Shown here in pieces: positions 24,828 through 31,845 of a DNA stretch of 64,000 nucleotides. A program made the position numbers and the translations under genes. Origin of the DNA: Cytobacillus firmus DS1 (lineage in GTDB: Bacteria > Bacillota > Bacilli > Bacillales > Cytobacillaceae). Position 1 is the first letter of the stretch, and each line of letters begins with the position of its first letter. The stretch lies in assembly GCF_000565285.1 (NCBI RefSeq), contig NZ_APVL01000001.1, positions 124,001-188,000 on the forward strand, read 5' to 3'. The notes beneath the pieces were generated by a model that worked only from the letters and a program-made list of their open reading frames with translations, searched no databases and was not told the origin of the DNA.

Positions 24828-26137
24828 TGCAGGGGTACGGGCTTTACAGTCAGGAGGCAGAAGAGGCTGCAGTGGGGGCGCTATTTTTGGAGGATGGGCT
24901 TATCAAAGACTGTACGCTGCGGCCGGAACACTTTTATTTAGCGAGACTAAAGCGGCTGTTGACGATTATTCTCCAGCTTGATGCGAAGGGGAAGCCTGTT
25001 GATGTAATTTCAGTTGTGGAGGAAGCGGGCAAGCACAATCTGGAGAGCATTGGGGGAATAAGCTATATCACCCAGATTGCCGGAAGTGTGCCGACTGTGG
25101 CGAACTTTTCATTTTATCAGGATACAGTTCTTGAATATTACCAGAAGCGCAAGGCTGTAGAAATTGCGGGGCGGATTCAGGAAAATGCACTGATTGGAGA
25201 CATTTCCTGTACTTTGAGGGATGGCATACAGGATCTCATGCAGATTGAGGATCATGCAGGTGATGATGACTTGGGGGAGGTCATGCCTTCTTTGGTTGAG
25301 CTTTACGGGGAATCGGAAAAGGATCTTGGCGAAATGACCGGGATTCCGTCAGGTTTTTGAAATCTGGACAAGCTGACTGGCGGGTTTCAGGAATCTGATT
25401 TGATTATTGTCGGAGCGAGGCCCAGTGTCGGGAAAACAGCCTTTGCTCTAAATATGGCACTGAACGCAGCTGGTCAGGATGCGGCCCTTATTTTTTCACT
25501 GGAGATGTCCAAAAAGCAGCTCCTGAAAAGGATGATCAGCTGCAAAGGGGAAATCAGTTCGATTAAAATGAGAAACCCGAAGCGCTATTTCGGTGAGGGG
25601 GACTGGTCTCAATTTTCCGGTGTGATGGGGGCGTTTGATGATGTGAAGCTGCATATTTTTGATCAAGCGGGAATGGATATCGGGTACATCTGGTCCAAGG
25701 TCAGAAAAGCACGCCGGAAGTACGGTGAGGGTAAACGGATGCTGGTGGTGATTGATTATCTGCAGCTGATTGCGGGGGATTCCAGGCATCAGAACCGCCA
25801 GGCGGAAATCAGCGAGATCAGCCGGAAGCTGAAGACGATGGCAAGGGATTTGAATGTAGCGGTCATTGCCCTGTCACAGCTGAGCAGGGGCGTGGAAAGC
25901 AGGCAGGACAAGCGGCCGATGCTTTCAGATTTGCGGGAGAGCGGGCAGATTGAGCAGGATGCAGATGTGATAGCGTTTTTATACCGTGATGATTATTACT
26001 ATAAGGAATCCGACCGCAAGGATACGATTGAGATTATCCTCACCAAACAGCGGAATGGGCCGATTGGGACAGTACGGCTGGCGTTTATGAAGGAGATTGG
26101 GAAGTTTGGAGATCTGCCGCCGGGGGAGTTAGGGTGA
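24827..26137 (+). pseudogene. DnaB-like replicative helicase interrupted by an in-frame TGA
   Basis: Reading through one stop codon gives a helicase of about 436 residues, close to SPP1 G40P. The N-terminal domain (SQEAEEAAVGALFLEDGLI, SVVEEAGKHNLESIGGISYIT) ends at GIPSGF, followed by TGA (25358-25360) and then, in the same frame, NLDKLTGGFQESDLIIVGARPSVGKTA with Walker A, VVIDYLQLIAG (Walker B) and SQLSRGVESR/LRESGQIEQDADV. The stop falls in the usual GF-x-x-LD motif and needs only one base change (for example CGA or TGG to TGA). All motifs are intact, so inactivation is recent, or the base is a sequencing error, or the stop is read through. A TTG-initiated C-terminal fragment from 25400 is unlikely to be a separate gene. 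Confidence 0.85.
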
Positions 26138-26189
26138 AGCGAAGTGAATTGGTTGGAATGTCCCTTTGGCATAAAGAGGTTGAATATTT

Positions 26190-26485
26190 GAGAGGTACTA
26201 ATCGAGGCTAAATAGTTCCAATCAGATTAGCCAAACAGATAGCGAGCGGCACTAATTTGGAGAAATAGTGCTTTTTAGAATGGAAAAAGGGGAGAGTACG
26301 GCACTAATCGGCTGGAATAGTGCCTCTTAGAATGGAAAAGGGGGGAGGGAACGGCACTAATCGTGCTTAATCGTTCCCCTTAGAATGGAAAAAGGAAACG
26401 AGCGGCATCAATCAAGCTGAATAGTCTCTATCAAAATTGGAAAACTGAAGGCGAACGGGATTAATCCATCCAAATAGTCCTTTCT
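26190..26485. repeat. Tandem array of about 52-bp units with 7-bp-stem hairpins (family B)
   Basis: The motif CGGCACTAAT or variants starts at about 26193, 26247, 26299, 26352, 26403 and 26456, a spacing of 51-54 bp. The clearest unit (26300) reads GGCACTA, 11-nt loop, TAGTGCC; others have the same layout with wobble pairs or mismatches. A conserved TTAGAATGGAAAA follows three of the hairpins. The sequence is unrelated to the 17.8-kb array although unit length, stem and loop sizes match. No gene was seen in 26138-26582. Confidence 0.75.
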
Positions 26486-26582
26486 CAAATAAGCCCCCGC
26501 TGATTCTTCAAAGAGAGTTCCCCCACTCAAAAAAGGAATTATCAAAGCTCGCGAGGAATAATTAATGCGGGAGGAATGACTA

Positions 26583-27041
26583 ATGAAAATTATTGCAGTT
26601 CACGAACATCCTCATTTATTGGATAGCGCAGTTCAATATTTCTGGGAGAATTGGGGAACAGAAGAAAACTTCACTTTTTATCAGGATTGCTTGATTCACT
26701 CCGGGAACACAGAGGACGGGATCCCGAGGTTTTATGCAGCCATCCAGGATGAGCAATTTATTGGCACGTATGCATTAATCCGCAATGATCTTAATAGCCG
26801 GCAGGATTTGCATCCGTGGCTGGCATGTCTGTACGTTGACCCGGACAGCAGAGGGAAGAAGCTTGGTGCCCGGCTGCTTGATCATGCTATTGAAGAAGCG
26901 GCGAAGCTTGGATTTAAAAAACTCTATCTCCAGACGGATTTGGAAGGGTATTATGAAAAATACGGCTGGATGCTTCGAGGAGAGGTGTACGGGGCGGGCG
27001 GCGGCTCCATTCCCTTTTATGAAAAGGGGACAGACGCGTAA
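26583..27041 (+). CDS. GNAT family N-acetyltransferase
   Basis: A 152-aa GNAT domain. Motif A reads LACLYVDPDSRGKKLGARLLDHAIEEA (about residues 79-105, with RGKKLGA contacting CoA), followed by motif B GFKKLYLQTDLEGYYEKYGW. N-terminal YFWENWGTEENFTFYQDCL is typical of small Bacillus GNATs. The acceptor is unknown. GGGAGGA precedes ATG 26583. The gene is convergent with the deacetylase gene and shares a hairpin with it. Confidence 0.88.
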   Translation: MKIIAVHEHPHLLDSAVQYFWENWGTEENFTFYQDCLIHSGNTEDGIPRFYAAIQDEQFIGTYALIRNDLNSRQDLHPWLACLYVDPDSRGKKLGARLLDHAIEEAAKLGFKKLYLQTDLEGYYEKYGWMLRGEVYGAGGGSIPFYEKGTDA

Positions 27042-27047
27042 AACTAA

Positions 27048-27076
27048 ACGCCCAGGAATATCCTGAGCGTCTGTTT
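27048..27076. terminator. Hairpin between convergent genes (probable bidirectional terminator)
   Basis: Stem ACGC-CCAGGA/TCCTG-AGCGT with one mismatch, followed by ctgttt on the plus strand and TTTAGTTTT on the minus strand. Confidence 0.6.
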
Positions 27077-27082
27077 GAATGA

Positions 27083-28513
27083 TTATTGCCGTTTTCCAAA
27101 AAACGTACCGGTCACTTCCTGTTCCTGAAGGGATAAAAGCTGGGAGACGGTAATGAATTCGTAGCCCTCTTTTTCAAGGTAGGTCAGCAGGTCTGGAAGT
27201 GCTTCAGCAGTTGGCTTATGGATATCGTGCATCAAGACGATGGAGCCTGGCACAGCATTGGCTTTCACGCTTTTTTGAATAGCCGAGGCATTGAGCGTTT
27301 TCCAGTCCAATGAATCGACCGACCATAGAATAAGCGGTTTATGGGCCATTCCGGCAATCTTCTTCACATCTTCATTCATGGCCCCATAAGGCGGGCGGAT
27401 GGTAGCTGGAAACTGTCCGCTTGCTTCCTTGATTTTGCCGCTGGCTTCTTCCATTTCTTTGCGGATTCCTTTTTCGCCGAGGGATGAAAGGTCCGCATGG
27501 CTATCACTGTGATTTCCGATTTCATGGCCTTCTTCAGCCACCTGGCTTGCGAGTGCAGGATAGAATTGCGCCTGACTGCCAAGCATATAAAAGGTAGCCT
27601 TTGCATTATGCTTTTTTAAAATATCCAATATAAGCGGTGTGACTTTCGGGTGTGGCCCATCATCAAAGGTAAGAGCAATATACTTTCCGTTTGGATCAAG
27701 TGGAGCTGCATCCGGTTCTTCCACTTCAGGTTCAGGCAGCTGGATGTCAGGGAGTTTCAAATGCAGAGCAATTTCATCCTTTAAGAGGGGACGAATCTGT
27801 TCGATAGGAATTTTCACCTTGACCGCTCCGGCTGCACCGGCCGCAATTTCATATTCGTTAAAATAAAGCGTGAAATTCTTGCCGCTCAGTGACCATTTCC
27901 AGCTCGACGGATTTTCAAGCGCTTCGTCAAGCAGGTCATCAAATAGATAGTCCTGGAGTTCTTCCTTCTCGCCGATTTGGTTTTTTATCATCGCCCTGAG
28001 AGGCGTCAGGGACTCCTCATCCATACGGATCACATCGGCAAGCTGCACCATTTTCTGATTCGCAAGGTCGATCGTGAACGTTTTGACTGCCGCCTGCCCA
28101 TTTGCACCGCCGGTGTACTGGTAGGCTTCAAATACAAGTGTGTACATGGTATCGGAGACTTTTTTCGGCTCAGCCTTGATATTGAGGTGGGCACGGAATT
28201 CTTCGCTGTCCAGAAATTGCCTGTTTGCCTTCACAAGTTCCAGGAAATCCTTTTCCTGAGTCTGGGTCCATTCTTTCATGGGTTTGTTCAAATTCTCAAA
28301 TTCAGTGATCGGAGTACTGATCGCTAGGGTATAAGATGTCGTTTCCTTTGTCCGGGTTTCAAGGTTTAATCCGGGGAAAGCTGCCGGGGAAGTGGTTTCT
28401 GTTCTGGAAAAAGCCTGCAGGCTTGTGTCAGTTCCAGAGCTGATGAAATAATAGATGCCTGCAATGAAGATGCTGAATAATACCCATGATGGCCATTTTA
28501 ACCGCTTAAGCAA
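27083..28513 (-). CDS. pdaC: Peptidoglycan/polysaccharide deacetylase with DUF4163/DUF3298 (PdaC-like)
   Basis: A 476-aa membrane-anchored enzyme. An N-terminal membrane anchor (about residues 8-24) is followed by a DUF4163/DUF3298-like region (about 50-250) and a NodB deacetylase domain (about 275-460). The NodB motifs are ALTFDDGPHP, EIGNHSDSHADL, RPPYGAMNEDV, LWSVDSLDW and VLMHDIHKPTAEAL, so the metal ligands (Asp, two His) and catalytic residues are present. Length and domain order match PdaC (YjeA) of B. subtilis, which removes acetyl groups from N-acetylmuramic acid and confers lysozyme resistance. The substrate is inferred from that similarity. Confidence 0.85.
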   Translation of the reverse strand: MLKRLKWPSWVLFSIFIAGIYYFISSGTDTSLQAFSRTETTSPAAFPGLNLETRTKETTSYTLAISTPITEFENLNKPMKEWTQTQEKDFLELVKANRQFLDSEEFRAHLNIKAEPKKVSDTMYTLVFEAYQYTGGANGQAAVKTFTIDLANQKMVQLADVIRMDEESLTPLRAMIKNQIGEKEELQDYLFDDLLDEALENPSSWKWSLSGKNFTLYFNEYEIAAGAAGAVKVKIPIEQIRPLLKDEIALHLKLPDIQLPEPEVEEPDAAPLDPNGKYIALTFDDGPHPKVTPLILDILKKHNAKATFYMLGSQAQFYPALASQVAEEGHEIGNHSDSHADLSSLGEKGIRKEMEEASGKIKEASGQFPATIRPPYGAMNEDVKKIAGMAHKPLILWSVDSLDWKTLNASAIQKSVKANAVPGSIVLMHDIHKPTAEALPDLLTYLEKEGYEFITVSQLLSLQEQEVTGTFFGKRQ

Positions 28514-28677
28514 TGATATCCTTTCCTTTCCTGTCTGTAAAATTATGACTCTCCAAAGATATAATTATATCAGGAAATCTCCGGGCTGGAGAAAAATTCA
28601 CCATTTACAATTAAAAAAATATAGTATAAAATAACACTTTAATCCGACTAAAAAGATAAGAAAAGGAGTGAATGAGG

Positions 28678-29934
28678 TTGGCTCAAGTTGAAATGAAAAA
28701 TAAATCCTGGATTTCAGCACCAACAACAGTTGTTTCAAACTTAAATCCGATTCAAATGCCTTTCGTTGCAGCTGGTGTTCTTGCAGCTATCATTTTGTTC
28801 ATTTCCATTATAAATACAGCGAACATGACACAGGGAGTTCTATTTATTATTGGAATTGCACTCGGCATGACTTTGCTGCATGCACGATTTGGCTTTACAT
28901 CTGCCTTCAGACGCTTTGCCAGTGTAGGGAACGGGCAAGGGCTGCAGGCACATATGCTGATGCTCGCAGTTGCTTCTGCATTGTTTGCCATCATTTTAAG
29001 CACAGGCTTCAGTTTCACAGGTATTGAGCCTAAAGGGTATGTGTCTCCTGTAGGAGTGAGTGTCCTGTTTGGTTCCTTTATCTTTGGAATCGGGATGCAG
29101 CTTGGGAATGGCTGTGCATCCGGCACTTTGTATTCTGTAGGCGGAGGGCAATCCTCCATGATTCTGACGCTGATTTCTTTCATTGTGGGTTCCACGATCG
29201 GAGCGTACCACTTCTCGTTCTGGATGGAAGAAACACCGGCATTGCCGCCAATCTCCCTGGCTACCTCCACGGGACTAGGATATGGCGGGGCATTGGTGGT
29301 TCAGCTTGCATTGTTTGCCTTGATTTATTGGGTGACTCTGCAAATCGCGAAAAAGCGTAAAGCACCAATGATGAAAGCTTTGCCTACAACGGCTGGGTGG
29401 AAAAAAATCCTGCGAGGCTCATGGCCATTGTTCGCAGCAGCAATCGTATTGGCCTTGCTGAATGCATTGACTCTGACGGTCCGCGGAACGCCTTGGGGCA
29501 TCACATCCGCGTTCGCACTATGGGGCGGAAAAACGCTGATGGCAATGGGCATCGACGTAACATCATGGGGATACTTTGCATCAGAGCCGAATTTAGCGGC
29601 ATTGAAAAATACAGTGCTTGCTGATTCTACAAGTGTTATGAACTTCGGCATCATCCTGGGTGCCTTCATTTCAGCAGCATCACAGGGAACGTTCAAGCCT
29701 GGGAAAATCAAGCCGGGTGTCGCAGGTGCTGCGATTGTCGGCGGACTGCTGATGGGGTATGGTTCCCGCCTTGCATTCGGATGCAACATCGGCGCCTACT
29801 TCGGCGGCATTGCGTCCTTCAGTCTTCATGGCTGGGTATGGGCAATCATGGCGATGCTTGGAACCGGCGTTGCTCTGTTCATCCGTCCGCTGTTTGGATT
29901 GAAGAACCCGAAATCTACAGATTCGGTTTGTTAA
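28678..29934 (+). CDS. YeeE/YedE (TsuA-like) sulfur-compound transporter
   Basis: About 418 aa with ten or more hydrophobic segments in two homologous halves. Each half has a conserved Cys-containing motif, GMQLGNGCASGTLY (about residue 144) and RLAFGCNIGAYFGG (about 363), as in YeeE/YedE (TsuA) proteins that take up thiosulfate through chains of Cys residues. TTG 28678 is preferred because AAAAGGAG lies 9 bases upstream; ATG 28672 is too close. There is no TusA-like partner gene next to it, so the exact sulfur compound is uncertain. Confidence 0.88.
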   Translation: MAQVEMKNKSWISAPTTVVSNLNPIQMPFVAAGVLAAIILFISIINTANMTQGVLFIIGIALGMTLLHARFGFTSAFRRFASVGNGQGLQAHMLMLAVASALFAIILSTGFSFTGIEPKGYVSPVGVSVLFGSFIFGIGMQLGNGCASGTLYSVGGGQSSMILTLISFIVGSTIGAYHFSFWMEETPALPPISLATSTGLGYGGALVVQLALFALIYWVTLQIAKKRKAPMMKALPTTAGWKKILRGSWPLFAAAIVLALLNALTLTVRGTPWGITSAFALWGGKTLMAMGIDVTSWGYFASEPNLAALKNTVLADSTSVMNFGIILGAFISAASQGTFKPGKIKPGVAGAAIVGGLLMGYGSRLAFGCNIGAYFGGIASFSLHGWVWAIMAMLGTGVALFIRPLFGLKNPKSTDSVC

Positions 29935-29940
29935 TGGAAA

Positions 29941-29971
29941 GCCTGGTGCTCTTTGAGTGCCAGGTTTTTTT
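29941..29971 (+). terminator. Intrinsic terminator after the YeeE/YedE gene
   Basis: Stem GCCTGG.../...CCAGGT followed by TTTTTT. Confidence 0.75.
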
Positions 29972-30002
29972 AAAAGATAAGAAAGTATATAATTTTTGAA
30001 CG

Positions 30003-30096
30003 TCGATAACTGTCTAGCGCAAGCAGCCTACCCCCTCGAGGTCACAAGCTTGTCTTGTGCTTGTCGGGGGTGACCAAGGCGCTTCCGCTTTTCTTA
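30003..30096. repeat. Dispersed stem-loop repeat element, copy 1
   Basis: Begins tcgataactgtctagcgc and ends ggcgcttccgcttttctta, with an inner inverted repeat (ACCCCC...ACAAGC / GTGCTTGTCGGGGGT). The two outer ends recur at 45971-46047 around a different core, and this kind of element is familiar from intergenic regions of Bacillus-like genomes. Function unknown. Confidence 0.65.
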
Positions 30097-30097
30097 T

Positions 30098-30213
30098 TTG
30101 GGAAACAGCTGGCTTAATTGGGGAAAAGCCTGACTGAATTGAGGAAACGACCAGCAAAAATGGGGAAACAAACTTGAGATTTGGGGAAACGGAAAGCCGA
30201 ACCGGGGAAAGGT
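30098..30213. repeat. Tandem array of TTGGGGAAA motifs with exact 21-bp period
   Basis: The GGGAAA core (or a one-base variant) starts at 30100, 30121, 30142, 30163, 30184 and 30205, always 21 bp apart, while the bases between vary. The sequence is unrelated to the 21-bp array at 16.2 kb. A minus-strand frame through it gives a seven-residue pattern around Phe-Pro, but this follows from the 21-bp period and has no ribosome binding site. Confidence 0.8.
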
Positions 30214-30216
30214 TTT

Positions 30217-30246
30217 GGGAGAGAAAAGCTGGCTTGCCGGCTTTTT
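30217..30246 (-). terminator. Intrinsic terminator of the minus-strand GNAT gene
   Basis: Stem AAAAGCTGGC/GCCGGCTTTT directly at the stop codon of the minus-strand gene, followed on that strand by TTTTCTCTC. Confidence 0.7.
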
Positions 30247-30754
30247 ACACAAATTCCATTTCATAACAGAGTTCTTCCTGCTGTGTATCTTCAAACCACT
30301 TCATTCCAGCCGCGGTCATGCCGATTTTTTCGAGCACCTTTCCGGATGCAGGGTTGGCTGGATCCACAGCTGCGGACATTTTCCGCACATTCGGGCCATT
30401 TTTCCTTAAAGCGGCCACGCATGCTGCGGCAGCTTCAGCAGCATATCCCTTTCCCCAGTAATGCTGATTAAAATGATAGAGGAGCTCGACTTCGTGTTCA
30501 TTTTCTCCCGGATTAAACCCGCAAACCCCAATAAGGGCGGAAGTTTCTTTTAGCAATACAGTGTATACCGAGTAGCCTCTTTCATTTTGCAGCCGCCGGT
30601 AAAAATCGATGGAGCGCTTGATGCGGCTTTTCGTGCTGGCGCCACCGCAGTATTTCATTACCACCGGGCTGCCCCAAATCTCAAAAATTTCATTCAGGTC
30701 ATCGGCCAGCATGGTCCGGAGCAGGAGCCGTTCCGTTTCAAAAGGAATGGTCAT
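30245..30754 (-). CDS. GNAT acetyltransferase of the RimJ/RimL type
   Basis: About 169 aa. It starts with the family signature FETERLLLRTMLADDLNEIFEIW, then YSVYTVLLKETSALIGVCG, YHFNQHYWGKGYAAEAAAACVA (CoA site) and NPASGKVLEKIGM. Members acetylate N-terminal amines of ribosomal proteins or small molecules; the acceptor here is unknown. ATG 30754 is chosen because GAGG lies 8 bases before it; a GTG at 30763 overlaps that site. It stands alone, divergent from the YitT-family gene. Confidence 0.88.
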   Translation of the reverse strand: MTIPFETERLLLRTMLADDLNEIFEIWGSPVVMKYCGGASTKSRIKRSIDFYRRLQNERGYSVYTVLLKETSALIGVCGFNPGENEHEVELLYHFNQHYWGKGYAAEAAAACVAALRKNGPNVRKMSAAVDPANPASGKVLEKIGMTAAGMKWFEDTQQEELCYEMEFV

Positions 30755-30832
30755 TCTATTCACCTCGTGCGGTTTTCTCTTCTATGAAAATATTATAAGA
30801 TAGAGTGAGGAAAAACGTTAGGAGTTTTTGTC

Positions 30833-31429
30833 ATGCACGTACTCTATAAAACTTTGATTTTGGGAATGGCCGCCGGCATCCAGGGAATCGCGATGACATT
30901 TTTCTTGTTTCCGCATTTTATCCCGTCCGGCGGTGCGGCAAGTCTGGCGGTATTATTCAATTATCTGCTGGACACGCCTTATTCGGTGACTCTATGGGTT
31001 TTGAATGCGGGCCTGCTGCTGGCAGCGGCCAAATGGCTCGGGAAAAGCAGTGTGATCTGGACGCTGTTTTGTGTTTCGGTTACTTCGGTTACGATTGATT
31101 TTCTGACTCCATACATTACGGAACCGCTGAATCCGGTTCTCCTGGACCTTTTGCTTGGAGCAGCAGTCTTTGGGGTTGGAGTCGGCATTTTATTCCGGAT
31201 GGGCGCGTCGTCAGGGGGCATGGATATCCTCGCGTTAATCATTTCCAAAGCAAGGGGAAGTGCGCCGGGCCGGACGCTGTTTTACATAAATGGCAGTCTG
31301 CTTTTGCTTACAGGCGTTGTCGTGGACTGGAAGGTAATTGTTTATGCGGTGATCTGCCAAATGATCGGGACGCGGATGATTGATCTCATTTACAAGCTTG
31401 ATGTAAAAGTACTTGTGGAGAAGTACTAG
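30833..31429 (+). CDS. YitT-family membrane protein
   Basis: A 198-aa protein with about five hydrophobic segments. The sequence GIQGIAMTFFLFPHFIPSGGAASLAVLFNYLL and the later LLGAAVFGVGVGILFRMGASSGGMDILALI follow the YitT/DUF161 pattern. The C-terminal DUF2179 domain found in longer members is missing, so this is the short form. The function of the family is not established. TAGGAGTTTTTGTC precedes ATG 30833, and a terminator follows at 31431. Confidence 0.82.
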   Translation: MHVLYKTLILGMAAGIQGIAMTFFLFPHFIPSGGAASLAVLFNYLLDTPYSVTLWVLNAGLLLAAAKWLGKSSVIWTLFCVSVTSVTIDFLTPYITEPLNPVLLDLLLGAAVFGVGVGILFRMGASSGGMDILALIISKARGSAPGRTLFYINGSLLLLTGVVVDWKVIVYAVICQMIGTRMIDLIYKLDVKVLVEKY

Positions 31430-31430
31430 A

Positions 31431-31459
31431 GAAAGGGCCTTGCTGGCCTTTTCTTTTTT
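31431..31459 (+). terminator. Intrinsic terminator after the YitT-family gene
   Basis: Stem AAAGGGCC/GGCCTTTT followed by cttttttat. Confidence 0.8.
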
Positions 31460-31845
31460 ATGAAAAATATTTTTCTATTATTCTAACTGCAGGAAGATAA
31501 GGAGAATAGCAAAAAGAATAATAAAGAGGAAGAGGACAATGTCTGGGATGCAGGCGAGAATATGTATGAAGCAGGGGAGCAGCTGGCGGATGAGGGCTGT
31601 CTTGGCTGTGGCGGAGGGTGTTTTTTCAGGCTCTATTTCTTGTAATGACACCGCTATATTTTTTTCTGACATAGAAAGGACAGTGGGACCTGTCCTCTCT
31701 CAGATATATCAGCCAACATGTTAGGGAAATCGGCGGGTTTAATATTTTTCCGGTCACTTTTTAATGATATCTGCCAGAATTTCAATCTATCAATCTATCG
31801 GTCACACCCGCATTCCTGCAGCCTCACAAGGTGGGTATAAATGTA
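31460..31845. other. Intergenic region; possible small minus-strand membrane protein
   Basis: A 64-codon minus-strand frame (31478-31672) would encode a polar N terminus and a strongly hydrophobic C terminus (ILACIPDIVLFLFIILFAIL), but no ribosome binding site precedes its ATG, so it is not called. A perfect stem AGGACAG/CTGTCCT lies at 31677-31696. No clear terminator was found for the metE fusion gene. Confidence 0.35.

Noticed and set aside
25400..26137. Separate gene for the helicase C-terminal half
   Set aside because: The TTG at 25400 lies inside the conserved DnaB sequence and the part before it, after the stop, is also conserved; the whole is one interrupted gene.
29325..29789. 154-codon frame antisense to the YeeE/YedE transporter gene
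   Set aside because: Opposite strand of a well-supported membrane protein gene; no independent support.
30094..30294. Minus-strand frame with a heptad Phe-Pro pattern
   Set aside because: The pattern follows from the 21-bp DNA period; no ribosome binding site, and the frame continues into the neighbouring gene's antisense.
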